From NCBI GenBank assembly GCA_022837595.1, contig JALHFX010000003.1, positions 26,304-90,303 on the forward strand: DNA of 64,000 nt, given 5' to 3'. The DNA is from Propionibacterium sp. Lineage in GTDB: Bacteria; Actinomycetota; Actinomycetes; Propionibacteriales; Propionibacteriaceae. Below the pieces are notes generated by a model, which saw only the letters and a list, made by a program, of their open reading frames with translations, was not told the origin of the DNA and made no database searches. This document shows, piece after piece, positions 1 through 9,040 of the stretch. Each line of letters opens with the position of its first letter. The first letter of the stretch is position 1. Made by a program: the position numbers and the translations under genes.

Positions 1-2574
1 CTTGTCACCCGTGGAAACATCCGTGAACGGAGACGTCTCAGGCAACTCGAATTCCGGTTGACCCGCGAATCGATACATGAACGCCGCCATCGCATCACGT
101 GCTACCGGCTGCAATGGCCGGTACGTACCATCGGACCAACCAGTCGAAATACCTTGTTCCGCCATCCACATGATTTCGGTATAGAACTGATTGTCCGAGG
201 TGACATCGGTGAATCCCTTGGTGGTCTCATAGCTGATGCCATGGCCGAATGGGAACAGCGTGTCGTCGGTATCGTAGCCCGGCAGATCTGGGTTCTGCGT
301 TGCGATTGCTGCGACATTATTGGCGAGCGCGAATGGCATCTTTCCTTGTGGCGCGAAATTGCCGGAGAGCACATCCCATAGCGCGGAGTCGGTGACTCCG
401 AACCCGGCGACAATGGCGCCGGCGTCCTGCAGGCCACTGGCCTCGTCCAACACATAGGGCTGACGGAAGTAGACGCTCAAGACAACGTTCTCGGCACCCA
501 CGGTATCCATGACCTCTTGAATCTCAGCCAGCGACGGGGTGACCTGCCACGACTGCGATTCGGTCATGCCGGTGAAGTCGAGCACACCCGACTCCCATGG
601 CAGCGCTCCGCCGAAGACCAGGCCGTTATCGGTGCAACTTGGGGTGGGATTGACCACGTTGATGTTCTGGTTCACTCCGTTGACGATCTCGGCCTCTGCG
701 ACACAGCGGTCGGAGGCGCCCCACGGGCTTGCTCCATCGAGGCCGGGCACATCGCCCATGACGATCGAGCTGACGCCGTACTCGGGATCCATGCCACCGA
801 TGACGTAGAAGTCGGCGGTGGTCGCTGGGTCGTCTGTTTCGCTGAACGTACCGGTGTTCGGATTGAACCAGCCGGTGTCGTCGAAATTCGAGCGATAGGC
901 GCTGGTAACCGCCCTGCTGGTTGCCGCGGTCACATTGATCACGGCTAGATCGGCGTCGGCTGCCGCCGCAACGCCTTCGGTGTTTCCGTTAATGATGTCC
1001 AGACCGAAGTCAGCAACCTGTGCTTCGTCATAGGCACCAAGCACGAACGCCGTCGTGTTCTTCTGCAGCGGTAGGACACCGCTGTTCTGCAGCAGGACAA
1101 CAGACTTACGCTGGATCTCCTGAGCAACCGCACGGTTCGCGTCGCGGCCGATCGTCTGGGTCGCGAGTTCCGGATCGACGTAGGGATTCTCGAACAGGCC
1201 CATCTGGAACATCGGGGTGAGCAGACGTGCTGCGGCAAGGTCGATGCGCTCCTGGCTGATCAGCCCGTCGCTGTGCAGGTCAAGGATGGTCTGCACATTG
1301 TGGAAGCCCGACAGTGTATCGGTGCCACCGTTGATCGCCGCAGCAACACGTTGTGGCACGGTGGCATCTTCGAGGCCCCATGCCCGGTCGTTGATGATTC
1401 CGGTATCGGAGTTCACGTAACCCTGGAAATTCAACTGGTCACGCAGCAGCCCGTTGACGATGTCATCGGAGAATGCGAATCCGGTTTCCGGGAAGGTGTG
1501 TCCCTCGTAGGTGACATTCATCGGTGCGCCGTAGTACGGCATGATCGCTGAGACGCCACGGTCAATGGCTGCCCGGAACGGCTTCAACGAATTCGCGAAT
1601 CCGTTACCCGGGTAGACCTGGGTCTTGCCGTGGGCGTAGTGCGGATCGAGCCCAAGTTCCTGCGGGCCGCCACCGGGGAAGTGCTTCATCGTGAGAGCGA
1701 CATCGGTGTCGGGGCTGAGTGCGAGATTGTCGACCGAGGTGCTCTGAAGAGTCTCGACCAGCTGTCCCATGATGTCGGCACCCAGATCTGCATCTTCGGT
1801 GAAGGTCTCATGGACGCGATACCAGCGCGGGTCAGTGGACAGATCGGCCATATAGCCGTACATCCCCCGCAAGCCGATCGAAGACCACTCGTCACCCATC
1901 ACCGAAGCGAAGTCCTCGACCACACCCATGTAGCTATCGTCACCGAGTGCGGCTGAGGCGATACCGGCTTCCTTCGGGAAGGCGCTGAAAGCTCCGGCAG
2001 CCTCATTGATGCCGACACGTGCGTCGGGGTCGATGTGGTTACGAGCATTCGACTTAAACAGCGCGGGGATACCGAGTCTGGTTTCCTCTGTTCGCTGTTG
2101 GATGCTGTTCGTGAACTCAGCGGCCTGAGCCGGAGTGATCTTGGGAGTGCCCGCTGCACCGCAGGCGCTCGACGTGGAATCGACGACATTACGGAAGATG
2201 AACCGGTGCATGTACTGGTTCTCGATGTAGTCGTCAGCGGGATCAGCTATCTGACCTTCGCAGCCGGAGTTCAGAGTATCGATGAGCATGAGGCCGGCCT
2301 TCTCCTCAATGGTCATTTCGCCCACCAGGTCCGCTACACGTTCTTCGACCGGTAAACGCCAATCCTCGTAGGCATCAACGCTTCCGTTGTCGTTGAGATC
2401 CTTGAACTGCAGACCCTCATACTCGATTATGCTCTTCGTCCGCGCCGCCAACTCTGGCTGCGACGGGCTTTCTTCAGGAGCGGCAACCGCCGTCGCTACT
2501 CCAGAACCGAGAACCAAGGGTATCGCAATTGCGACTCCCGCCAGCCGACGAATAGTCGGTTTCACTTTAACCAT
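1..2574 (-). CDS. Secreted glycoside hydrolase family 3 enzyme with C-terminal SLH-like repeats (C-terminus cut by window)
   Basis: 858 residues are visible and the frame stays open through base 1, so the protein continues outside the window. Residues 1-31 form a signal peptide (basic start, hydrophobic core, AVAA before PEESP). The GH3 N-terminal barrel follows, with KHFPGGG near residue 295 and the nucleophile region FQGYVNSDTG, where D390 is the likely catalytic Asp. A GH3 C-terminal domain follows. From about residue 785 an SLH-like repeat begins (FTDVTSDNQFY, then ISTGWSDGTYRP, then ARDAMAAFMYR), and a second repeat is cut by the edge. The product is probably an exported, wall-attached beta-glycosidase; the sugar specificity cannot be read. 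The ATG at 2572-2574 has only a distant GGAG upstream. The same SLH-like family occurs in the proteins at 35545-37323 and 55883-58780. It lies downstream of pntAB on the same strand but is separated by 715 bp containing a strong hairpin. Confidence 0.9.
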   Translation of the reverse strand, partial: MVKVKPTIRRLAGVAIAIPLVLGSGVATAVAAPEESPSQPELAARTKSIIEYEGLQFKDLNDNGSVDAYEDWRLPVEERVADLVGEMTIEEKAGLMLIDTLNSGCEGQIADPADDYIENQYMHRFIFRNVVDSTSSACGAAGTPKITPAQAAEFTNSIQQRTEETRLGIPALFKSNARNHIDPDARVGINEAAGAFSAFPKEAGIASAALGDDSYMGVVEDFASVMGDEWSSIGLRGMYGYMADLSTDPRWYRVHETFTEDADLGADIMGQLVETLQSTSVDNLALSPDTDVALTMKHFPGGGPQELGLDPHYAHGKTQVYPGNGFANSLKPFRAAIDRGVSAIMPYYGAPMNVTYEGHTFPETGFAFSDDIVNGLLRDQLNFQGYVNSDTGIINDRAWGLEDATVPQRVAAAINGGTDTLSGFHNVQTILDLHSDGLISQERIDLAAARLLTPMFQMGLFENPYVDPELATQTIGRDANRAVAQEIQRKSVVLLQNSGVLPLQKNTTAFVLGAYDEAQVADFGLDIINGNTEGVAAAADADLAVINVTAATSRAVTSAYRSNFDDTGWFNPNTGTFSETDDPATTADFYVIGGMDPEYGVSSIVMGDVPGLDGASPWGASDRCVAEAEIVNGVNQNINVVNPTPSCTDNGLVFGGALPWESGVLDFTGMTESQSWQVTPSLAEIQEVMDTVGAENVVLSVYFRQPYVLDEASGLQDAGAIVAGFGVTDSALWDVLSGNFAPQGKMPFALANNVAAIATQNPDLPGYDTDDTLFPFGHGISYETTKGFTDVTSDNQFYTEIMWMAEQGISTGWSDGTYRPLQPVARDAMAAFMYRFAGQPEFELPETSPFTDVSTGDK

Positions 2575-2600
2575 TATCCAGCTACTCCAATGTGGCTAGG

Positions 2601-2640
2601 TCGGCCGAAGGCCGAACAAAATAACGGGCTGAGCTGCCCG
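2601..2640 (-). promoter_or_regulatory. Two small hairpins in the GH3 5' leader
   Basis: Just upstream of the GH3 start are two short perfect stems. One is TCGGCC/GGCCGA with a GAA loop (2601-2615). The other is CGGGC/GCCCG with a 6-nt loop (2625-2640). They would lie in the leader of the GH3 transcript. I do not recognise a known riboswitch in them; a role in mRNA stability or attenuation is only possible. Confidence 0.3.
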
Positions 2641-3032
2641 GTACACGAAACCCCATAGCCTGCGAACGATTGAGTTATTCGGAAGGAACGGGGTGACATG
2701 GATTACGCGACGATAACATCAGAATGCCCGTTTGCCCATAGGTTGCAGCAGATCTCCATACGTTCCACACCGCGACTCAGCTGTTCACTGGTTCATCTTC
2801 GGGGTCCGCCGAGCCACGGGTTATCCATGCTCCGCGCACCGATTATGACCGTTCCACCGTGGGCGTCCACTAGTGCTTATGTCCGTCGATTTACTGACGA
2901 TCATGCACCTGGAATTGCGTCCTTTATCGGCTGAAGCTGGTTCGAGGCAGGCCCGGCGATCCGAAAGACCTCGTCCACTATTTGGACGGTTCGGGTTTGC
3001 GAACGGACGACCTGATGCCGGCTCCAAGCGCG

Positions 3033-3184
3033 AGCCGCTACCGAAAGGCCCCCTCAGCGACTGCCGAAAGGCCCGCGTCCCCCATCAGCGGCTACCGATA
3101 ATTGCAGCGGCTACCGGACGTTCGGTAGCCGCTGCAATTATCGGTAGCCGCTGCGGGGATGGCTGTACAAATCGGTAGCCGCTG
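3033..3184. repeat. Cluster of inverted and direct CGGTAGCCGCTG repeats with a 68-nt near-perfect palindrome
   Basis: The 12-mer CAGCGGCTACCG occurs at 3086 and 3105, and its reverse complement CGGTAGCCGCTG at 3123, 3142 and 3173. Two copies on each side make a perfect 31-bp inverted repeat (3086-3116 with 3123-3153) around the 6-nt centre GACGTT. Two looser direct repeats ending in CCGAAAGGCCC start at 3033 and 3056, and a 12-bp direct repeat CGGTGATAAGCC lies at 3224 and 3237. The cluster sits between the pntB stop and the GH3 start, so a transcript running out of pntB would fold into a very stable hairpin; terminator or REP-like element are the likely roles. The rest of the 2575-3289 gap has no convincing gene. 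The core GCGGCTAC/GTAGCCGC recurs in the hairpin after galE (53536-53579). Confidence 0.85.
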
Positions 3185-3289
3185 CGATTGATGGCAGCTG
3201 CGATAGCTCTTGCAGCTCAGGCTCGGTGATAAGCCGCGGTGATAAGCCAGAAGAACTGTCGCAGCCCCAAAAAGAACTGCGGCAGAACC

Positions 3290-4771
3290 CTACGCCCCGA
3301 TTGCCGCCCGTCCATCAGCTGCGGGCAATGCGTTATTGATGTTATCGACCGAAGCCTTCGCGTCCCCAAAGAGCATGTAGGTGTTCTCGTTGAAGAAAAG
3401 CGGGTTCTCAACACCGGCATAACCAGGCTTCATCGAACGTTTGAAGACCACAACCTTCTTGGCCTCCCAAACGTGTAAGACCGGCATACCGGAGATCGGC
3501 GTGCCCGGCTCCATCGCTGTCGGGTTGACGGTGTCGTTCGCACCGATCACCAACACGACATCAGTCTGGTCGAACTCATCATTGACCTCGTCCATTTCGA
3601 AGACGATGTCATAAGGCACGTGGGCCTCCGCGAGCAGCACATTCATATGCCCGGGCAGACGCCCGGCCACCGGATGAATCGCGAACCGTACTTCGACCCC
3701 GGCATCGGTGAGTCGCTTGGTCAGCTCGGCGACCGGGTATTGTGCTTGCGCAACGGCCATGCCATAGCCGGGAGTGATCATCACAGACTTTGCATCGGCC
3801 AGCAGAGCAGCCAGTTCGTCGGCCTTGATCTCTTGGATCTCGCCGGCCGGCCCGTCTCCTTGAACGGCGGTGGTGGCACCGAAGCCACCCAGGATCACCG
3901 AGATGAAGGAGCGGTTCATCGCCCGGCACATGATATAGCTCAGAATCGCGCCGGAAGCACCGACCAATGCACCGGTGATGATGAGCACGTTCATGCCTAG
4001 TGCGAAGCCGCTGAAGGCCGCTGCGAAACCAGAGTAGCTGTTGAGCATCGAGATGACCACGGGCATATCGGCGCCGCCGATCGCAGCCACCAAGTGGAAA
4101 CCGAGGAAGAGACTCAGCAGGGTCAGCAGAATCAGCGGAATCCACGAGTAAGAGTTCTGGAACCAGACACCACACGCGATGATGGCGATCACTGTAGCAA
4201 GGTTGATCAGATTCCGACCGGGCAACGTCAGCGGCCTTGAGGAGATCTTCTCGGCCAGCTTGCCCCAGGCCACGATCGAACCGGTGAAGGTCACCGCACC
4301 GATGAAAACGCCGATCCAGATCTCGGCCAGATGGAAGCCCGCATCAGGAACCAAGAAACCAGCAACCAGTTCGTGACGGACCTCGATGAAGACGTTGAAA
4401 CCGATCAGCACTGCGGCCAAGCCGACGAACGAGTGCAGTTGAGCGATCAACTGCGGCATTCCGGTCATCTCGACCCGAGCGGCCTTGATCAGACCGATCA
4501 GTGCGCCGGCCAACATTGCGACGATCAGCAGAACCAGCGGAAGCACGCCCCCGCCGCCGATGAAACTGGGCATCTGTGCACCCCAGTCATCGCCACGCCA
4601 GGCCTCAGGCCCCCAGACCGCCACGATCGTGGCGGCGACCGCAAGCAGCATGCCCAATATGCCGAAGGCGTTACCCCGCTTAGAGGTCTCAAACCTCGAC
4701 AGCCCCGCGAGCGCAAGAATGAAAAGGATACCGGCGACGATGTAGGTCGCCTGAACGAAATTTGCTAGCAT
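3290..4771 (-). CDS. pntB: NAD(P) transhydrogenase subunit beta
   Basis: Membrane subunit of the proton-translocating transhydrogenase, which uses the proton-motive force to move hydride from NADH to NADP+. At 493 residues it is slightly longer than the E. coli protein (about 460). The first ~285 residues hold about eight to nine membrane segments (domain II). After a linker comes the NADP(H)-binding domain III, with GYGMAVAQAQ and the downstream GANDTVNPTA signature, ending with the FGDAK region. The ATG at 4769-4771 is 6 nt after the pntA stop, so the two are translated from one message. The product would supply NADPH and balance redox alongside the malic enzyme (42595-44235) and the pta-ackA pathway. 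Confidence 0.96.
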   Translation of the reverse strand: MLANFVQATYIVAGILFILALAGLSRFETSKRGNAFGILGMLLAVAATIVAVWGPEAWRGDDWGAQMPSFIGGGGVLPLVLLIVAMLAGALIGLIKAARVEMTGMPQLIAQLHSFVGLAAVLIGFNVFIEVRHELVAGFLVPDAGFHLAEIWIGVFIGAVTFTGSIVAWGKLAEKISSRPLTLPGRNLINLATVIAIIACGVWFQNSYSWIPLILLTLLSLFLGFHLVAAIGGADMPVVISMLNSYSGFAAAFSGFALGMNVLIITGALVGASGAILSYIMCRAMNRSFISVILGGFGATTAVQGDGPAGEIQEIKADELAALLADAKSVMITPGYGMAVAQAQYPVAELTKRLTDAGVEVRFAIHPVAGRLPGHMNVLLAEAHVPYDIVFEMDEVNDEFDQTDVVLVIGANDTVNPTAMEPGTPISGMPVLHVWEAKKVVVFKRSMKPGYAGVENPLFFNENTYMLFGDAKASVDNINNALPAADGRAAIGA

Positions 4772-4777
4772 CGCGGA

Positions 4778-6325
4778 TCAGCCCTTCCGGAACATCGTGA
4801 GCATCCGCTGGGTCACTCTGAACCCACCGAAGACGTTGATACTTGCGATCAGCACGGCCAGGGTTGCGATGACCATGATCGCTGGATTCTCGTTACCAAG
4901 TTGGCTGATGGCGCCCACCAAGATGATTCCCGAGACTGCATTGGTCACGCTCATCAGCGGTGTATGCAAGGCGGCCGTCACATTCCAGACCACGTAATAG
5001 CCGACCACCAGCGCGAGCGCAAAGATACCGAAAAGTCGGACGAACGAAGCAGGCGCGATGGTGAGCAACGCGATCGCAGCGACCGCCAGTACCGCTACCA
5101 GCGAGAAGCTCACCCACCACGGTTTTGGAGCCTTGGGCTCCTCGACCACCGCGACGACCTCCGCCTCGGCTGCTGCTGGCTTCGGTGCAGCGGAGACCTG
5201 GATCGGTGGCGGCGGGAAGGTGATCTCCCCATCTCGGGTAACCGTCATATTGCGCAGCACTTCGTCGTCGAAATCGATGACAATCTGGCCGTCTGACAGT
5301 GGCGTGGCCAACTTCAGCAAATTCACCAGGTTGGTGCCGTAGAGCTGGCTGGCCAACCCTGGAAGCCGACTCGCCAAGTCCGTATAGCCGATGATCGTCA
5401 CGCCGTTGTCGGTGACAATCTTCTCGCCCGGCCTGGTCAGCTCGCAGTTACCGCCGCCCAACGCTGCGAGATCGACGATGATGCTGCCCGGCTTCATTGC
5501 CGCCACCATTTCTGCGGTGATCAGCTTGGGTGAAGGACGACCAGGGATTGCTGCGGTCGTGACGATGATGTCGACTTTCTTCGCCTGCTCCATGTAGAGC
5601 TCGGCTGCGCGGATGTTGTAATCGTCCGAGGTCTCTTTGGCGTACCCGTCGGAGCTGACACCCTGGTCGGCCGCCGCCGTACGCACCTTCACGAACGTCG
5701 CGCCCATCGATTCGACCTGCTCGGCAGTCTCGGGCCGGACATCGGTTGCGTAGACTTCGGCACCACGAGAGTTCGCAGCTCCGATCGCGGCGAGCCCTGC
5801 CACCCCGGTACCGATCACGAAAACCTTCGCCGGCGGCACCTTTCCGGCAGCTGTCACCTGACCACCGAAAGTGCGTCCAAACTCGTAAGACGCCTCAACG
5901 ACTGCGCGATAACCGGAGATATTGGCCATTGAGCTCAGTGCGTCCATCGACTGGGCGCGGGAAATGCGCGGCACCATATCCATGGACATGCCGGTGACCC
6001 CGTGGGCCTGCAAGGCATCGATCAGCGCCTGGTTCTGCCGCGGACGCAGGAAGGTGATCAACACCGAACCTCGACGCATCTGATCGAGCTCGTCGACGCT
6101 CGGCTCATTGATGGCCAAGACGATGTCAGATCCCCAGACATCAGCGGTGGTCCCGATAGTCGCCCCAGCCGCCTCGAACGCCGAATCAGGGAAAGATGCG
6201 CGCTGGCCGGCGCGTGTCTCGACAACTACCGAGTAGCCCAATTTCATCAGCTGCGGCACCGTCGTTGGTGTTGCGGCGACCCGGTTTTCACCGGGCAACG
6301 ATTCGCGGGGAATGCCTATCTGCAT
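4778..6325 (-). CDS. pntA: NAD(P) transhydrogenase subunit alpha
   Basis: 515 residues, the full-length E. coli-type alpha subunit (domain I plus the membrane part) rather than the split alpha1/alpha2 form often seen in other bacteria. The N-terminus IPRESLPGENRVAATP is the alanine-dehydrogenase/transhydrogenase signature. The RQD loop (ISRAQSMDALSSM) and the NAD-binding GTGVAGLAAIGAA are present. A proline/alanine/glutamate-rich linker near residues 375-400 leads to four C-terminal membrane helices. The start has no ribosome binding site; instead TAAGCT lies 7 nt upstream, fitting a leaderless transcript. It is the first gene of the pntAB operon and is divergent from the dehydrogenase at 6562. 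Confidence 0.96.
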   Translation of the reverse strand: MQIGIPRESLPGENRVAATPTTVPQLMKLGYSVVVETRAGQRASFPDSAFEAAGATIGTTADVWGSDIVLAINEPSVDELDQMRRGSVLITFLRPRQNQALIDALQAHGVTGMSMDMVPRISRAQSMDALSSMANISGYRAVVEASYEFGRTFGGQVTAAGKVPPAKVFVIGTGVAGLAAIGAANSRGAEVYATDVRPETAEQVESMGATFVKVRTAAADQGVSSDGYAKETSDDYNIRAAELYMEQAKKVDIIVTTAAIPGRPSPKLITAEMVAAMKPGSIIVDLAALGGGNCELTRPGEKIVTDNGVTIIGYTDLASRLPGLASQLYGTNLVNLLKLATPLSDGQIVIDFDDEVLRNMTVTRDGEITFPPPPIQVSAAPKPAAAEAEVVAVVEEPKAPKPWWVSFSLVAVLAVAAIALLTIAPASFVRLFGIFALALVVGYYVVWNVTAALHTPLMSVTNAVSGIILVGAISQLGNENPAIMVIATLAVLIASINVFGGFRVTQRMLTMFRKG

Positions 6326-6332
6326 GGCGGAC

Positions 6333-6338
6333 AGCTTA
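6333..6338 (-). promoter_or_regulatory. -10 box of a probable leaderless pntA promoter
   Basis: TAAGCT on the minus strand ends 7 nt before the pntA ATG. No purine-rich ribosome binding site lies in between. This matches the TANNNT-N6/7-start arrangement seen at eight other genes in this window. Confidence 0.55.
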
Positions 6339-6561
6339 GCGGGCCGTTTGCGCCGACCAACGGCGGGGCTCAGCCTGGGTCCGCCGATTTGGTAGACGAT
6401 CAGCCATCAGATATGGCGCGACCTGTCGCTGCGCTCTAGATTTAACGGAGACCGGAGATTTCCGAAACCGGCGGACCGGACTTATCAACAAGGCCATCCG
6501 GGTCATCGATGACAGAATCCGCCGTCACGAGTGAACCTCGACGAGTAAGGAGCTGAACATC

Positions 6562-7524
6562 ATGGCAAAGGTGTGCATCACTGACGGCGTTCCAAAAGCT
6601 GGGCTCGACGAACTGCGAGCTGCAGGTCACGAAATCCTCACTTGGGACCGGGCCCAGCCCCCCACACGTACCGAGCTGCTCGACCATGTCAGAGGCGCTG
6701 ACGCAGTACTAACAGTGCTCACTGACAAGGTCGACGAGGAATTCCTTGACGCAGCCGGCCCGCAACTCAAGGTCGTCGCCAACATTGCGGCCGGCTTCAA
6801 CAACATCGACCTCGATAGTTGTCGAAAGCGTCAGGTTTTCGTCAGCAATACGCCGGGCGTCCTCTTCGAGTCGACCGCGGATACCGCATTCGCCCTGCTA
6901 CTGATGGTGACCCGTCGCTTCGGCGAAGCAGAGCGCTTCATCAGGTCAGGGAAGCCTTGGCAGTACCGCACGACGTTCATGCTGGGCCACGCCATCCAAT
7001 CCATGACGATCGGTTTGATCGGCGCCGGCCAGATCGGCACCGCGATGGCGCGACGCTGCCGGGCGTTCGGCATGCGGATCGCCTACGCGAGCGAACACCC
7101 GATGAAGGCCCCGGCGCGAGACGAACTAGAGGCAGTGGGCCTACCTTTGGATGAGCTGATCGCCACTAGCGATGTCATCAGCCTGCACTGCCCGTTGACT
7201 CCTGAGACCTATCACCTGCTCAATGCGGAACGGTTGGCTGCGATGAAACCAGATGCCTACGTGATCAACACCGCTCGCGGTGCCTGTATCGACGAGCAGG
7301 CACTGGTCGAGGCGCTGAGGTCGGGTCACCTCGCCGGTGCTGGACTTGATGTCTACGAGCACGAGCCCGAAATCGCGTCGGGGCTCCTCGAGATGGAGAA
7401 CGTGGTACTGCTTCCCCATCTCGGTTCAGCAACGGTGGAAACCCGAGCAACGATGACCGGGCTGGCCGCGAAGAATGCGCTCGCAGTGCTCAACGGCGAA
7501 CCCCCGCTCACCCCTGTCCACTGA
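6562..7524 (+). CDS. D-isomer 2-hydroxyacid dehydrogenase (glyoxylate/hydroxypyruvate reductase type)
   Basis: 320 residues of the D-2-hydroxyacid dehydrogenase family. A substrate-binding N-terminal half is followed by the NAD(P) Rossmann domain with GLIGAGQIGTAMA near residue 153. The catalytic set is present: Arg in INTARGACID, Glu in YEHEPEI and His in LLPHLGSAT. Overall it resembles glyoxylate/hydroxypyruvate reductases (GyaR/GhrB-like), reducing glyoxylate or hydroxypyruvate to glycolate or glycerate; the exact substrate is an inference. AAGGAG is well placed before the ATG. The gene stands alone, divergent from pntAB with a 236-bp shared upstream region, so co-regulation with the transhydrogenase is possible but not shown. 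Confidence 0.88.
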   Translation: MAKVCITDGVPKAGLDELRAAGHEILTWDRAQPPTRTELLDHVRGADAVLTVLTDKVDEEFLDAAGPQLKVVANIAAGFNNIDLDSCRKRQVFVSNTPGVLFESTADTAFALLLMVTRRFGEAERFIRSGKPWQYRTTFMLGHAIQSMTIGLIGAGQIGTAMARRCRAFGMRIAYASEHPMKAPARDELEAVGLPLDELIATSDVISLHCPLTPETYHLLNAERLAAMKPDAYVINTARGACIDEQALVEALRSGHLAGAGLDVYEHEPEIASGLLEMENVVLLPHLGSATVETRATMTGLAAKNALAVLNGEPPLTPVH

Positions 7525-7667
7525 CTGCAGCGCCCCTAACGCGCGAACCACAGAAATACCAGTACCCGTTAAACGTCTACACGAACGTCAGATGGACACT
7601 TCCGCCATACCTGAACCCATCGTGATAGACAATCGTCAGTAAAAACTGCGCAAGATGCGGCTGAAAA

Positions 7668-7688
7668 GACCTCAACTGTGAAGAGGTC
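7668..7688 (+). promoter_or_regulatory. Small hairpin in the leader of the 5-oxoproline operon
   Basis: GACCTC and GAGGTC form a 6-bp stem with a 9-nt loop, about 50 nt before the first gene of the operon. The 7525-7739 gap otherwise shows no gene. It could be an operator or leader structure; no regulator gene is nearby to support either. Confidence 0.25.
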
Positions 7689-7739
7689 CGCGCGCGAAGC
7701 TGTGACCGCTGCGTAGATCACAAGGCAAGGACACCCAGT

Positions 7740-8999
7740 ATGAGTCAGACCGACCAGACTTCACGCCAGAAGTCAGCTACTGAGTTCGCGAAGGCCCGCC
7801 GCGGGCCGATCATCGGCGCGATCTTCTTGATGGCCACCAGCGCTATCGGCCCGGGCTTCATCACCCAAACCGCCACCTTCACCTTTAACTTCGGAGCAGC
7901 CTTCGGTTTCGCGATTCTGCTGTCGATTCTGATCGACTTCGCCGTCCAGATGAACGTCTGGCGCATCGTCACCGTATCCGGAAAGCGCGCAGGCCAACTG
8001 GCTAACGAAGCCTTCCCGGGTGCGGGCTATGTATTGGCAGTCTTGATCGTGATCGGCGGCCTCGCGTTCAACATCGGCAATATCGCCGGCGGCGGGCTGG
8101 GTCTCAATGCTCTGGCCGGGCTTGACCCCAAGATCGGCGGCCTGCTGACTGCGCTGCTCGCCATCGCGATCTTCGTCTACAAGAAGGCCGGCCCGGTGAT
8201 GGACATCGTCGTGCTGGTGCTGGGTGTGGCCATGATCAGTCTGACCGTCTACGTGGCGTTCGTCTCGCAGCCCCCGGTCGGCGAGGCCCTGAAGCAGACC
8301 GTACTGCCCGATTCAATCAACTGGGCGTCTGTCACGACTATCGTCGGCGGCACGGTCGGCGGCTACATCACCTACTCAGGCGCCCATCGCTTCCTCGATT
8401 CGGGCCAGACAGGCCCCCAGAACGTCAAATATGTGCACCGCGCCTCGATGAACGGCATCCTGGTCACCGGCCTGATGCGCTACGTACTCTTCCTCGCTGT
8501 CCTCGGGGTCGCCGTTTCGGGTTTCGTCCTGGATACCACCAATACCAACTTCAACCCTGCGGGTCAGGCCTTCCAGTTCGTCCTCGGTACCGCGGGCCTG
8601 CGTATCTTCGGCATTATCTTGTGGGCCGCGTCCATCTCTTCGGTGATCGGCGCCGCCTATACCTCGGCGACCTTCCTCTCGGTCTTCAACAAGAAGCTCT
8701 ACGAAGGCTGGCCGCTGCGCATCGCGACCGTCATCTTCATCGCCGTGTCGATGCTCTTCTACCTCGCCTGGGGTGCGGCACCCGCGAATATCCTGGTCTT
8801 TGTGGGTGGGCTGAACGGCCTCATCCTGCCCATCGGGTTGACGGTCTTCATGTACATCGGCTGGTTCCGTCAGAAGGATCTGCTGCAGGGCTACAAGTAT
8901 CCGGTTTGGTTGTTGAGCTTCGGCACATTGGCCACGCTGTTGAGCTGGTATATGGCTATCGTCTCGATAGGCCCGATCTTCGCATTGGTCGCAGGCTAG
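7740..8999 (+). CDS. NRAMP-superfamily transporter of the 5-oxoproline operon (YcsG-like)
   Basis: 419 residues with about eleven predicted membrane helices and overall NRAMP/LeuT-type similarity. Canonical NRAMP metal carriers have DPGN in helix 1 and an MPH motif in helix 6. Here helix 1 reads SAIGPGFITQTA and the helix 6 region reads GGYITYSGAHRF, so the metal ligands are absent. The gene is immediately followed by pxpA, a DUF1445 gene and pxpBC, the arrangement known from Bacillus (ycsG next to ycsF/ycsI/kipIA). I infer uptake of an organic substrate such as 5-oxoproline or a related compound rather than a metal. An AAGGA lies before the ATG. It starts the operon. Confidence 0.85.
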   Translation: MSQTDQTSRQKSATEFAKARRGPIIGAIFLMATSAIGPGFITQTATFTFNFGAAFGFAILLSILIDFAVQMNVWRIVTVSGKRAGQLANEAFPGAGYVLAVLIVIGGLAFNIGNIAGGGLGLNALAGLDPKIGGLLTALLAIAIFVYKKAGPVMDIVVLVLGVAMISLTVYVAFVSQPPVGEALKQTVLPDSINWASVTTIVGGTVGGYITYSGAHRFLDSGQTGPQNVKYVHRASMNGILVTGLMRYVLFLAVLGVAVSGFVLDTTNTNFNPAGQAFQFVLGTAGLRIFGIILWAASISSVIGAAYTSATFLSVFNKKLYEGWPLRIATVIFIAVSMLFYLAWGAAPANILVFVGGLNGLILPIGLTVFMYIGWFRQKDLLQGYKYPVWLLSFGTLATLLSWYMAIVSIGPIFALVAG

Positions 9000-9040
9000 T
9001 CGGCTCTGGTTATTCTGGGATTCTCAAGGGTGAGGACGAT

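Noticed and set aside
2698..3027. Short open frames on both strands in the gap before GH3
   Set aside because: No ribosome binding site, no family resemblance and low-quality composition; the gap is better explained as leader plus repeats.
8621..9040. N-terminal extension of pxpA
   Set aside because: It overlaps the transporter gene out of frame and is Arg/His-rich; the family N-terminus and ribosome binding site are at 9041.
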